This document shows, piece after piece, positions 1-7,759 of a stretch of 64,000 nt of DNA. The notes beneath the pieces are model-generated. The model was not told where the DNA came from. It did not search any database and was given only the letters and a program-made list of their open reading frames with translations. The DNA is from Virgibacillus subterraneus (lineage in GTDB: Bacteria; Bacillota; Bacilli; Bacillales; Amphibacillaceae), in NCBI RefSeq assembly GCF_900110695.1, contig NZ_FOEH01000004.1, positions 186,001 through 250,000 on the forward strand. Reading direction: 5' to 3'. Numbering within the stretch: position 1 is the first letter of the stretch; each line of letters begins with the position of its first letter. Made by a program: the position numbers and the translations under genes.

Positions 1-464
1 TTCGCAACAACAAATCCAAATGCACCAGAAGTAAAAAGATAGCGTATCATTTGTTCACGCGTCGGATTCAACTGGTTCTTAACAGCAAATAATGTCCCAG
101 GTACACAGCCTGCACTCCCGGCAGTTGGTGTTGCACAAATTGTACCCATTGCTGCATTCACTTCATTGGTACCCATTGCCTTACTAACAGCATCCATTAA
201 TAGATTACCTGATAGTGGAGTCTTTTCCTTCATATAATTTTGAATTAAAACTGCATCCCCGCCAGTTAATCCAGTAACAGATTCTACACCTTTAAGGCTA
301 TCTTCTACTGCTCTTTCCATCACTTCCAGATTCTTTTCCATTTCGGAATAAACTTCTTCACGTGATTTATCTTTTACTTCCATCTCTTGACGAATCATAA
401 TTTCAGATATTAAAACATCTTCCTTTTCTGCCATTTCTACTAATTCTGCAGCATTACGAAACAT
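1..464 (-). CDS. sdaAA: L-serine dehydratase, iron-sulfur type, alpha subunit (3' end outside window)
   Basis: Catalytic alpha chain of the two-subunit iron-sulfur L-serine dehydratase, which deaminates L-serine to pyruvate and ammonia in the cytoplasm. The frame is open to the window edge and gives 154 N-terminal residues. The start is an ATG at 464 (MFRNAAEL) behind a GAGAGGAG ribosome binding site. The family motif CATPTAGSAGCVPG is at about residues 110-123; its cysteines are of the kind that help hold the iron-sulfur cluster, and the remaining ligands would lie beyond position 1. It follows sdaAB on the same strand with a 27-base gap, so the two are surely co-transcribed, as in Bacillus subtilis. 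Only the N-terminal half can be assessed here. Confidence 0.93.
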   Translation of the reverse strand, partial: MFRNAAELVEMAEKEDVLISEIMIRQEMEVKDKSREEVYSEMEKNLEVMERAVEDSLKGVESVTGLTGGDAVLIQNYMKEKTPLSGNLLMDAVSKAMGTNEVNAAMGTICATPTAGSAGCVPGTLFAVKNQLNPTREQMIRYLFTSGAFGFVVA

Positions 465-491
465 ATGATGAAAACTCCTCTCTATTGCCGA

Positions 492-1154
492 TTAGCTCAC
501 TATTTTTGAGATCTGAATAATATGATCAGCACTCTCTAACTCTTTTAAAATAGTATCTTCCACATTTTGGTCGACCTCAATAACCATTAATGCTTCTTTT
601 CCAACATCTTTGCGGTTCACTTCCATATGTCCAATGTTAATCTCATTTTTAGCCAAAATTTTGGTTACAGAAGCAATAGCTCCATAGCGATCATTATGCA
701 TGATAAGAATTGCTGGGTGATTGCCTGATAACCGTAATTCGAAACCATTTAATTCAGTGATTTCTACTTTTCCGCCCCCGATAGATATACCTACAAGCTC
801 AAGTTGATCTGTATCATTTCCAATAACTAGCCGCGCAGTATTGGGATGGTCAACAGCCGCACTATCCTCAATAAATTGAACATCGATATTTTTCTCTTTC
901 GCAGTTACCAATGCTTGATTCATTCGTGTATCATCTGTTTCGTACCCTAACAATCCACCAACTAAAGCAAAGTCTGTTCCGTGTCCTTTATAAGTTTTAG
1001 CAAATGATTCATATAAATGAATTCTTGCCCATTTTGGCTCTTCACCGAATAAGTTACGTGCAGCTTTTCCTATTCTTGCTGCACCTGCTGTATGTGAACT
1101 AGAAGGACCAATCATAACTGGTCCAATAATATCAAAGACTGAATTATACTTCAC
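492..1154 (-). CDS. sdaAB: L-serine dehydratase, iron-sulfur type, beta subunit
   Basis: Partner of SdaAA in L-serine deamination to pyruvate. The 220-residue protein has the beta-chain signature GPSSSHTAGAARIG at about residues 16-29. A C-terminal ACT domain (about 145-220, starting HPAILIMHNDRYGAIA) is a likely amino-acid-sensing or dimerisation element. The start codon is GTG at 1154 with only a weak GGTG-type ribosome binding site, so a slightly different start is possible. It is the first gene of the sdaAB-sdaAA pair and is divergent from the purine permease at 1411. Length fits the family. Confidence 0.93.
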   Translation of the reverse strand: MKYNSVFDIIGPVMIGPSSSHTAGAARIGKAARNLFGEEPKWARIHLYESFAKTYKGHGTDFALVGGLLGYETDDTRMNQALVTAKEKNIDVQFIEDSAAVDHPNTARLVIGNDTDQLELVGISIGGGKVEITELNGFELRLSGNHPAILIMHNDRYGAIASVTKILAKNEINIGHMEVNRKDVGKEALMVIEVDQNVEDTILKELESADHIIQISKIVS

Positions 1155-1279
1155 GAATCAACACCGTCCCCAAAATAAATTTCTCTCCATTGCTAATTAT
1201 AACAAAAACCCATCTAATAATCACCCGAGGGTTGAATTGAGCTTTATTTTCCTCAAGTCTAACTTACTGCTTGACTTCA

Positions 1280-1308
1280 TTGACTTTTTTTGAAGGGGAA
1301 CATATAAT
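1280..1308 (+). promoter_or_regulatory. Predicted sigma-A promoter for the purine permease
   Basis: TTGACT at 1280-1285 and a perfect TATAAT at 1303-1308 are separated by 17 bases, an almost ideal vegetative promoter. It leaves a leader of about 95 bases before the permease ATG at 1411. No purine riboswitch core could be recognised in that leader. Confidence 0.75.
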
Positions 1309-1410
1309 AACTATTTGTGGATTATACATTAAGAGTGTATTCATTTAACTATTGAGTACACTATATATAGTCGGGTGGGAGAGGGACAGTTAGAAATTTG
1401 AGGAGATTAG

Positions 1411-2694
1411 ATGCCTTATAATAACAACACTGAGTTAGAAGCTACTAATGGTAAATGGCGAACAGAAATTGTTGCCGGTTTGGTTGGCTACCTTACTACA
1501 GTCTATATTGTTGCTGTAAATGGGTCTATCCTAAGTGAAGCAGGGATTTCACTTGAAGCTGGAATGCTTGCAACGATAATGGCAAGTTTTGTCGGAACAA
1601 TTCTGATGGGATTATTTGCTAAGCTCCCATTGATTCTGATTCCTGGGATGGGGATTAATGCATTATTTGCCTATTCCATTGTCGAAGGTGCAGGATTAAC
1701 GTTTCAAGAAGGCTTAGCAGTTGTAATGATTGCTTCTGTATTATTTATAATTACTGCGTTTAGTCGCTTAGGTGTCCTACTAAAAGAAGCAATTCCTGAA
1801 TCATTAAAACATGCAATTACAGTAGGACTAGGCTTTTTCCTAATCTTAATAGGCTTAGAAAAAAGCGAACTTGTTATCAGTGGTGAGAACACCATTGTTG
1901 CTATTGGTGATTTCACTTCACCTACTGTCATCGTAAGTTTATTAACATTATTCATTGCTATATTTTTATTTATTAAGAATATCCCAGCTAACTTCCTAAT
2001 TACGATGATAAGCGGGACTATATTTGCGCATTTCTTCGGTATTCTGGACACTGGAAAAAGTACTGTGAGTATTAATATGGGTGAAATGTTATTTGTTCCA
2101 TCATTTACAGCAGTTGATGAGCTTGCATTCTGGCTGGCAATCTTTCCTTTAGCGATGATTCTTATCTTCGAAAACATGGGATTATTGCATGGACAGCTTC
2201 ATATGTTGGAACGTAACGACAGCTATAAAAAAGCATATCAAGTAACTGCATTCTCATCGCTTACTTGCGCATTTTTTGGTACATCACCAACTGTATCAGC
2301 GGCAGAGAATGCGGCTGTAATAGCATCAAATGGTAGGTCAAGAAAAGCTTCTGTAACAGCTGGATTACTATTTTTAGCAACGATTTTTATTATTCCATGG
2401 ATATCCATGATACCAAATGCTGCTATTAGCCCAATATTAATCATTGTTGGGGTTTTAATGGCGCAGAATATCAGACACGTTCCATTGGATGATTTATCTG
2501 AAGCACTGCCAGCCTTCTTAATCGTCGCATTAATACCGTTTACGTACAGTATAGCGGATGGGATGGCATTTGGTTTTATTGCATACCCAATTGTTAAGCT
2601 TGCTGTAGGTAAACAGAAGGAACTATCTATCACATTAATTATTATCTCAGCATTGTTTCTGTTTGACTTTATCATAAAAATAACCGGAATTTAA
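1411..2694 (+). CDS. NCS2-family purine permease (AzgA/PbuG type)
   Basis: Integral membrane transporter of the NCS2 (AzgA) branch. Relatives such as B. subtilis PbuG and PbuO import hypoxanthine, guanine or adenine with protons. The 427-residue protein has about a dozen hydrophobic segments. It carries AzgA features: the N-terminal EIVAGLVGYLTTVYIVAVN, the GMGINALFAYS segment at about residues 76-86, and FGTSPTVSAAENAA at about 289-302, the second substrate-site half. Start ATG follows GAGGAG by five bases. It is a single-gene unit with a strong promoter and its own terminator, divergent from sdaAB. The exact base transported cannot be read from sequence alone. Confidence 0.85.
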   Translation: MPYNNNTELEATNGKWRTEIVAGLVGYLTTVYIVAVNGSILSEAGISLEAGMLATIMASFVGTILMGLFAKLPLILIPGMGINALFAYSIVEGAGLTFQEGLAVVMIASVLFIITAFSRLGVLLKEAIPESLKHAITVGLGFFLILIGLEKSELVISGENTIVAIGDFTSPTVIVSLLTLFIAIFLFIKNIPANFLITMISGTIFAHFFGILDTGKSTVSINMGEMLFVPSFTAVDELAFWLAIFPLAMILIFENMGLLHGQLHMLERNDSYKKAYQVTAFSSLTCAFFGTSPTVSAAENAAVIASNGRSRKASVTAGLLFLATIFIIPWISMIPNAAISPILIIVGVLMAQNIRHVPLDDLSEALPAFLIVALIPFTYSIADGMAFGFIAYPIVKLAVGKQKELSITLIIISALFLFDFIIKITGI

Positions 2695-2699
2695 AAGTA

Positions 2700-2759
2700 A
2701 GCAGTTCAATTTCACGTACAAAACGCAACTTGTACCATTAATTGAACTGCTATTTTTTT
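2700..2759 (+). terminator. Intrinsic terminator of the purine permease gene
   Basis: A 12-base perfect stem (AGCAGTTCAATT at 2700-2711 with AATTGAACTGCT at 2740-2751) is followed by ATTTTTTT. It begins six bases after the permease stop codon. Confidence 0.85.
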
Positions 2760-2861
2760 AATATAGTTGATTTCAGCTTTTGCAAACAATAAATCTTAAC
2801 AAGTGTTTGATATAAGCTGCAAATTAATGCGAGGAAATACTTGAGTGCTATGCCACCGCTC

Positions 2862-2963
2862 CAGAGATACATTCCGCTTTCCGCGGGCAACGCTTCAGTT
2901 TCCTGAGGGATCTTCAGCTGTCGCTTCGATGAGATGGGGCGAGTAATCGCATTCCCAGGAAGT
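2862..2963. repeat. GC-richer dispersed repeat, copy B1 (divergent)
   Basis: Between the permease terminator and the fakA terminator lies non-coding DNA that is richer in GC than its surroundings. The segment AGATACATTCCGCTTTCC followed by CAACGCTTCAGTTTCC and GATCTTCAGCTG matches the reverse complement of one end of the element at 23396-23566. No ORF with a ribosome binding site is present in the 2760-3140 gap, and nothing else in the gap was recognised. Confidence 0.6.
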
Positions 2964-3140
2964 GCCTTATACTTAATCGATCATCCTTATATATTTTGCA
3001 AGCCTCTTCACTCAGGACGAACGATGGGGATTTCCAAGCTCGTCCACAGAAAATGGGTTATTTCAGTTGTACATTAAAGATCCACCATATCACCTAACAT
3101 TTTAAAGCAAAATTTAGATGAGAGCTATATACCAAAATAT

Positions 3141-3177
3141 AAAAAAGAGCATCAAATTGCTATCCAATTCAATGCCC
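3141..3177 (-). terminator. Intrinsic terminator downstream of fakA
   Basis: On the minus strand a 13-base stem with three G-U wobbles (GGGCATTGAATTG against CAATTTGATGCTC) has a five-base loop and is followed by six T residues. It starts about 50 bases after the fakA stop codon. Confidence 0.75.
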
Positions 3178-3228
3178 AATTTACTCTACGTTTTTACTAT
3201 TTGTGTACCACAAAAAGACGAGGCTTGT

Positions 3229-4893
3229 TTATTCTACTGAAAAAATAAACGAATAAATCGGCTGGTTTCCATTGTGTATTTCAATTTCCATATCTTCATA
3301 CGTCTCTTCAATATACTTCTCAATTAATTCCACTTCTTCAGCACTTGCATCCTCACCTTGAAGAATAGTTAGAATTTCATCATCCTCTGTAATCATTTCA
3401 TTCAGTAATAATTTAACAGTTTCTATTTTATCTTGATTGGATCCTTTAATCTTTCCATCTGCAATACCCATAAAATGATTCTTTTCAATTGTAATACCAT
3501 CAATTTGCGTATCGCGTACAGCATATGTAACTTGACCCGTTTTAACCTGTGTACTTGCTTCTTCCATTGCTTCTTTGTTGTTCTTGATATCACTATCTGG
3601 ATGAAAGGCAAGCAATGCACTTATCCCTTGTGGAATTGTCTTTGTTGGAACAACTTCAGCACTTACTTCAGCTAGTTCTGCAGCTTGCTCAGCAGCCATT
3701 ACAATATTTTTATTATTTGGAAGTATAAGTACATTTTTAGCATTAGCTTTTTCAATTGCATTTGTAATGTCCTGTGTACTTGGATTCATCGTCTGCCCGC
3801 CTTCGATTACAACAGACGCACCAAGGCTTTCAAATAAAGAAGTCAGTCCAGATCCCATAGCAACAGTTACAATTCCATATTCAGCTTGCGCTTTTGGGGT
3901 AGCCTCTGTATCTTGGCTTCCAACAATTGCTGTATGCTGTTCACGCATGTTTTCAATTTTCATATTAATTAAACTGCCAAAACGTTGCCCAAGAGTCATT
4001 ACTGATCCAGGATATTCTGCATGAACATGAACTTTTGCTATTTCATCATCTGCCACAACAAGAAGTGAATCACCATGCTCACTAAGTTCATTACGAAATG
4101 TTTCTTCATCAAATGGATTTTCATTTAATTTATCTTCTTCAAACTTGACCATGAACTCAGTACAGTAACCAAATTCAATTTCGGATGTATCCATGAAATC
4201 TTGTGCAATTTTATGATGTTCAGCATTTACCATTTCTTCCATTTCTGCTGCATCAGCATCCTGTTCTGGTAATTCTTCACCTTTTAGAGCAGCAAGAAAT
4301 CCTTCATAAATTGTTAAAAGACCTTGTCCACCAGAATCTACAACTCCCACTTCTTTAAGCACAGGTAAAAGATCTGGTGTACGTTTCAATGATGCCTTTG
4401 CTTCTTTAACGACTTCTTCCATTAAAGCGATTACATCTTTTTCTGTTTTCGCTTTGCTAATCGCTACTTTAGCAGCATCCTTAGCAACTGTTAAAATGGT
4501 ACCTTCAACAGGCTTCATTACAGCTTTATAAGCAGTGTCTACTCCGCTATCAAATGCATTTGCCATGTCTTTGGATGATACGGTTTCTTTATTTTCTAAT
4601 CCTTTAGCAAATCCGCGAAATAATTGAGATAGAATCACACCAGAGTTACCTCTGGCTCCCATGAGCAATCCCTTTGCAAATGCAGTAGCGATTTCCGACA
4701 CATTTTCACTATTAATTTTCTTTACTTCACTTGCACCTGACGTCATCGATAAATTCATATTTGTTCCAGTGTCTCCATCAGGAACTGGAAAAACATTTAA
4801 TGCATCTATTTTCTGAGCATTATTCGACAAATGGTTTGCTCCAGAGAGAACCATTTGCGTAAACGTTATGCCATTCAACGTTTGTACCTTCAA
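3229..4893 (-). CDS. fakA: Fatty acid kinase catalytic subunit FakA (YloV, DAK2/DegV-like)
   Basis: Phosphorylates exogenous fatty acids presented by a FakB (DegV-type) carrier so they can enter phospholipid synthesis. The 554-residue length matches YloV. The N-terminal DhaL/DAK2 kinase domain carries NVFPVPDGDTGTN (33-45), with the aspartates that bind Mg-ATP, then GARGNSGVILSQLFRG (79-94) and VGVVDSGGQG (182-191). The rest is the FakA middle and C-terminal DegV-like region. The start is TTG at 4893, seven bases after a GGAGG sequence. It follows yloU on the same strand, the usual pairing in Firmicutes, but with an unusually large 330-base gap holding two copies of repeat family A. Confidence 0.92.
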   Translation of the reverse strand: MKVQTLNGITFTQMVLSGANHLSNNAQKIDALNVFPVPDGDTGTNMNLSMTSGASEVKKINSENVSEIATAFAKGLLMGARGNSGVILSQLFRGFAKGLENKETVSSKDMANAFDSGVDTAYKAVMKPVEGTILTVAKDAAKVAISKAKTEKDVIALMEEVVKEAKASLKRTPDLLPVLKEVGVVDSGGQGLLTIYEGFLAALKGEELPEQDADAAEMEEMVNAEHHKIAQDFMDTSEIEFGYCTEFMVKFEEDKLNENPFDEETFRNELSEHGDSLLVVADDEIAKVHVHAEYPGSVMTLGQRFGSLINMKIENMREQHTAIVGSQDTEATPKAQAEYGIVTVAMGSGLTSLFESLGASVVIEGGQTMNPSTQDITNAIEKANAKNVLILPNNKNIVMAAEQAAELAEVSAEVVPTKTIPQGISALLAFHPDSDIKNNKEAMEEASTQVKTGQVTYAVRDTQIDGITIEKNHFMGIADGKIKGSNQDKIETVKLLLNEMITEDDEILTILQGEDASAEEVELIEKYIEETYEDMEIEIHNGNQPIYSFIFSVE

Positions 4894-4913
4894 AATACTT
4901 CCTCCTCATTCGA

Positions 4914-4970
4914 AAAACTTGGCTTGTCGCCAAGAATTAATGGCGAAAGCCTTTATTTCACTTATACTTT
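4914..4970 (+). repeat. Dispersed repeat family A, copy A1 (short, 3' part lost)
   Basis: Has the head AAACTTGGCTT with a perfect CTTGGC/GCCAAG hairpin, then AATGGCGAAAGCC and CACTTATACTTT. The terminal CTTTCTTAACTGC hairpin of other copies is missing. It lies between fakA and yloU. About 25 bases farther on is AGCGTAAGCGCCT, which resembles the start of the element at 51443. Confidence 0.75.
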
Positions 4971-5127
4971 AAACCACTAGAATTAAAGTGAAAGAAAAGC
5001 GTAAGCGCCTCAAGATAATCTGGTGACTAATTTTTTCAAGTTAGTTTAACAAAAAAGTAATTTATGAGCTCTATCCAAATGTTCAATAAAAAGCAGCTGT
5101 TTAGTTTTCCAAAGTTATCACATGTTA

Positions 5128-5214
5128 AAAAACTTGGCTTTTCGCCACGCTTTAATGGCGAAAGCCTTAGTTGTGCATATGCAGTAAGAAAGTATTAATA
5201 TTTCCTAACTGCTA
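5128..5214 (+). repeat. Dispersed repeat family A, copy A2
   Basis: Second copy in the same gap. It reads AAACTTGGCTTTTCGCCA, then AATGGCGAAAGCCTTAGTTG, GCATATGCAGTAAGAAAGT and CCTAACTGCTAA. It ends nine bases from the yloU stop codon, so it forms the immediate 3' flank of yloU in antisense orientation. Confidence 0.85.
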
Positions 5215-5223
5215 ATGAAAAGA

Positions 5224-5586
5224 CTAATCCCTTGCGACCCGGACACCTTGAATGTAAATATTAACCGAGTCAATTGCCAATCCTAAGGACTTGTTTAACG
5301 TATATTTGACTTGTGATTGTACATTATGTGCAACTTCAGAGATTTTTGTACCATAACTAACAATGATATACATATCGATATGGAGATGATTTTCTTCCTG
5401 GCGCACAATTACACCCTTTGAAAAATTCTCTTTACGAAGAATTTCAGCAATTCCATCTCTAATCTGGCTTTTTGATGCCATGCCAACAATTCCATAACAC
5501 TCTACTGCTGCGCCACCTGCAATTGTAGATATAACCTCGTTCGTAATAGTTACTTGACCATCATTTGTATTAAGTTCAATGGACAT
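5224..5586 (-). CDS. yloU: Asp23/Gls24 family envelope-stress protein YloU
   Basis: A 120-residue protein of the Asp23/DUF322 family. Typical features are the acidic N-terminus (MSIELNTNDGQVTITNEVIS), GAAVECYGIVGMASK at about 25-39, and a C-terminal QVKYTLNKSLGLAIDSVNIYIQGV. Family members are small cytoplasmic, often membrane-associated proteins linked to cell-envelope homeostasis and alkaline stress; the biochemical role is unsettled. It is the usual upstream partner of fakA and is divergent from rpmB. A GGAGG-type ribosome binding site precedes the ATG. Confidence 0.88.
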   Translation of the reverse strand: MSIELNTNDGQVTITNEVISTIAGGAAVECYGIVGMASKSQIRDGIAEILRKENFSKGVIVRQEENHLHIDMYIIVSYGTKISEVAHNVQSQVKYTLNKSLGLAIDSVNIYIQGVRVARD

Positions 5587-5823
5587 TAATTATCCTCCTT
5601 TAATACCCAATCATTATAAGAATATTTTACTACAAGCATATTCATTTTAAAAGCTTCAGACACACTTATGTAAAATTTTATCCTCTATAACAATGGATGA
5701 TTTATATTGTTCTGTCAAGATATTTTTCTTTATATAATTCCCAATAACAATTGCATTCTAGCGATACATGTGATAAATTAATTAAGTAATTATATGACAC
5801 ATGTCAGAGTAGGAGGGATTACC

Positions 5824-6012
5824 ATGGCTAGAAAATGTGTTGTTACTGGACGTAAAACTCGCAGTGGAAACCAACGCTCTCACGCTATGAATTCCAACAA
5901 ACGTAATTGGAAGGCTAATGTGCAAAAAGTTCGTATTATGGTAGATGGCAAACCTAAACGTGTTTACGTATCTACTCGTGCCTTGAAATCTGGTAAAGTA
6001 GAGCGCGTATAA
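5824..6012 (+). CDS. rpmB: 50S ribosomal protein L28
   Basis: A 62-residue large-subunit protein that matches L28 along its whole length ([16 protein letters not shown] ... [15 protein letters not shown]). I chose the ATG at 5824 because an AGGAGGG sequence sits seven bases upstream and the length equals the B. subtilis protein; a longer in-frame reading from 5794 would put the ribosome binding site inside the gene. There is only one cysteine, so this is the zinc-free form. It stands alone on the plus strand between the divergent yloU and the convergent spoVM, as in B. subtilis, and has its own terminator. Confidence 0.97.
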   Translation: MARKCVVTGRKTRSGNQRSHAMNSNKRNWKANVQKVRIMVDGKPKRVYVSTRALKSGKVERV

Positions 6013-6054
6013 ATATACCTGAGATCAGAACAATCGAACATTAGTTAATAGCTT

Positions 6055-6085
6055 AAAAGCATCCATTAAATTGGATGCTTTTTTA
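6055..6085 (+). terminator. Intrinsic terminator of rpmB
   Basis: AAAAGCATCC and GGATGCTTTTTT form a stem with an eight-base AT loop and a run of six T, about 43 bases after the rpmB stop. Confidence 0.88.
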
Positions 6086-6148
6086 GTTAGTAAAAATACC
6101 TTTTTTATTGCTAATTACAACTAAGAACTCCGCCATTAAAACAAATCC
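6083..6148 (-). repeat. Dispersed repeat family A, copy A4 (degenerate, reverse orientation)
   Basis: On the minus strand it reads TTAATGGCGGAGTTCTTAGTTG and then TTAGCAATAAAAAAGGTATT, a decayed version of the family core and tail. The head hairpin is not recognisable. It lies between the converging rpmB and spoVM terminators. Confidence 0.55.
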
Positions 6149-6169
6149 TTCTAACTTTCAACCTTGTCC

Positions 6170-6210
6170 AAAAAAAATGAGCTTTTGCCAAATGAATTGA
6201 CAAAAGCTCA
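6170..6210 (-). terminator. Intrinsic terminator of spoVM
   Basis: TGAGCTTTTG and CAAAAGCTCA form a perfect ten-base stem followed on the minus strand by eight T residues. It starts eight bases after the spoVM stop codon. Confidence 0.88.
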
Positions 6211-6217
6211 TTTTACC

Positions 6218-6301
6218 CTATCTATCCTTTTTAAAAGTACCAATGACAACTCGAACAAATCCGCCGATAAACCTTGGGAGTTTAATAGTATAAAATTTCA
6301 T
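6218..6301 (-). CDS. spoVM: Stage V sporulation protein M (27 residues)
   Basis: Tiny amphipathic peptide that marks the forespore membrane by its convex curvature and anchors the SpoIVA coat basement layer. Translation gives MKFYTIKLPRFIGGFVRVVI and then GTFKKDR, nearly the same as the 26-residue B. subtilis protein and keeping Pro9, which is needed for correct localisation there. An AGAGGAGGCGGAG ribosome binding site precedes the ATG and a strong terminator follows the stop. Position between thiN and rpmB is exactly the conserved one. It has its own terminator, and in B. subtilis it is made in the mother cell; no sigma-E promoter could be assigned with confidence here. It is easy to miss because of its size. 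Confidence 0.96.
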   Translation of the reverse strand: MKFYTIKLPRFIGGFVRVVIGTFKKDR

Positions 6302-6326
6302 GAGTTCTCCGCCTCCTCTGTATATT

Positions 6327-6413
6327 AGAAAACTTGGCTTTCGCCAAGCTTTATGGAGAAAGCCTTAGTTACACTTATGCAGGAAGAAAAATTCTAAACT
6401 TTTCTTCCTGTTA
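6327..6413 (+). repeat. Dispersed repeat family A, copy A3
   Basis: Fills the gap between thiN and spoVM. It has the head AAAACTTGGC with a perfect CTTGGC/GCCAAG hairpin on a TTTC loop, GGAGAAAGCCTTAGTT, CACTTATGCAGGAAGAAAA and a closing TTTTCTTCCTGTTAA. The last two segments pair as GGAAGAAAA/TTTTCTTCC. Confidence 0.87.
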
Positions 6414-6421
6414 AACAAAGC

Positions 6422-7090
6422 TTACATTGGAATCGTATCTGACATAGCATCACGACTCTTTATTATTAATAGTATGCCTTCCTTATACGAAAAAGTACCA
6501 TAATTTGAAAGAAGCTTGTTTGATATACAGAGAGTCGACCCCCACGTTATCGACTGATTTTGCAATGGATAATAAAAACCATTTAGCGTCAATCCTTTTA
6601 CATACTGGGTATATGGAATAAAAGAAATATTCGGATATCGTTTATTCTGCTTTATTTCATAACTGCCGGGGAACGTTAATTCAAGCTGATTTTGAATATC
6701 AACAATAACTCCTTGAATACCCCGATTCATTATGGAGTAAAGTAATTGAATATTAATTAATGCATGATCGAGACGTCCTCCGGTTACACCGAATAAATAA
6801 ATTTTTTCTGGCTGTAATTCATATGCCTTTGTTAGTGCAATTTCTAAATCGGTTTGATCCTTTTCAACAGGATAAACTTCATATGAATTTGCATATGCTT
6901 GTACAGTGTTTTTTTCTATATTATTTATAGAATCAAAATCTCCTACAGCATAGTCAAGCGGCATTTTACCTTCTGCTAGGGTTAGAGCACCTCGATCCGC
7001 TCCAATCCATACATCCACCGTGTGCATATATAAAGAAAGATCAGGAAGTAACTCCGTAGGTCCGTTCCCCATTATTGCAACATATGACAT
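6422..7090 (-). CDS. thiN: Thiamine pyrophosphokinase
   Basis: Transfers pyrophosphate from ATP to thiamine to give thiamine diphosphate. Motifs of the family are present: GADRGALTLAEG (about 31-42) and VGDFDSI (about 49-55) for the metal and ATP, DQTDLEIAL, and FGVTGGRLDHALIN for thiamine binding. I chose the ATG at 7090 (MSYVAIMGNG, 222 residues); a TTG at 7111 is in frame but lies inside rpe and has no ribosome binding site. The chosen start is five bases past the rpe stop, with AAGG as a distant, weak site. It is the last gene of the coaBC-to-thiN run. Confidence 0.92.
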   Translation of the reverse strand: MSYVAIMGNGPTELLPDLSLYMHTVDVWIGADRGALTLAEGKMPLDYAVGDFDSINNIEKNTVQAYANSYEVYPVEKDQTDLEIALTKAYELQPEKIYLFGVTGGRLDHALINIQLLYSIMNRGIQGVIVDIQNQLELTFPGSYEIKQNKRYPNISFIPYTQYVKGLTLNGFYYPLQNQSITWGSTLCISNKLLSNYGTFSYKEGILLIIKSRDAMSDTIPM

Positions 7091-7094
7091 AACA

Positions 7095-7757
7095 TCAATT
7101 CGCCTTCTCAATTGACTGTGTAATCTGATCTATTGCCTGACGTCGATTAGATTGCTTAAATATTGCACTGCCTGCAACTAATACATCCGCACCCGCATCA
7201 GTACATAGCTTTGCTGTGTCCCTGTTAACACCACCATCTACCTCGATTTCAAAGGACAAATTAAATTCATTTCTCCAATCAGCAACTTGCTCAATTTTTT
7301 GTACACCATGATGAATAAATGATTGACCACCGAATCCAGGATTGACCGTCATGATTAAAACCATATCAATTTCATGTAAAATATCTTTAATTGTGTCTAC
7401 TGGAGTAGCAGGATTCAACACTACTCCTGCTTTTACACCATTATCTTTAATTAACTGTATTGTCCTGTGCAGATGTCTGCTTGCTTCCTGATGAACCGTA
7501 ATTATTGAAGCACCGGCTTCAGCGAACATCGGAATGTACGCATCAGGATTTTCGATCATTAAGTGAACATCTAACGGTAATTTTGTTTTTGGCTTTATAG
7601 CTTCAACTATTAATGGACCAATTGTAATGTTTGGAACAAAATGACCGTCCATTACATCGACATGGATATAATCCGCCCCACCTTGTTCAACATTTTTTAT
7701 TTCGTCTCCTAGTTTTGAAAAATCAGCTGACAATATGGAAGGTGCTATTTTTACCAT
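7095..7757 (-). CDS. rpe: Ribulose-phosphate 3-epimerase
   Basis: Interconverts ribulose 5-phosphate and xylulose 5-phosphate in the pentose phosphate pathway. It is a 220-residue TIM barrel with all expected motifs: IAPSILSADF near the start, IHVDVMDGHFVPN (metal-binding His and Asp), VHLMIENP, MTVNPGFGGQSFI (phosphate loop), EVDGGVNRDTA and VAGSAIF. It is packed between rsgA (two-base gap) and thiN, as in B. subtilis, so it is co-transcribed with prpC-prkC-rsgA. Confidence 0.96.
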   Translation of the reverse strand: MVKIAPSILSADFSKLGDEIKNVEQGGADYIHVDVMDGHFVPNITIGPLIVEAIKPKTKLPLDVHLMIENPDAYIPMFAEAGASIITVHQEASRHLHRTIQLIKDNGVKAGVVLNPATPVDTIKDILHEIDMVLIMTVNPGFGGQSFIHHGVQKIEQVADWRNEFNLSFEIEVDGGVNRDTAKLCTDAGADVLVAGSAIFKQSNRRQAIDQITQSIEKAN

Positions 7758-7759
7758 AA

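Noticed and set aside
1309-1410. Possible purine riboswitch before the NCS2 permease
   Set aside because: The conserved core of the purine riboswitch and its two kissing loops could not be found in the 95-base leader; only a short hairpin-free AT-rich stretch is there.
4996-5012. Fragment AGCGTAAGCGCCT as a copy of element C
   Set aside because: Only the first dozen bases match; too short to call.
5700-5800. Vegetative promoter for rpmB
   Set aside because: TATAAT-like sequence is present but no -35 box lies at acceptable distance; more than one weak arrangement is possible.
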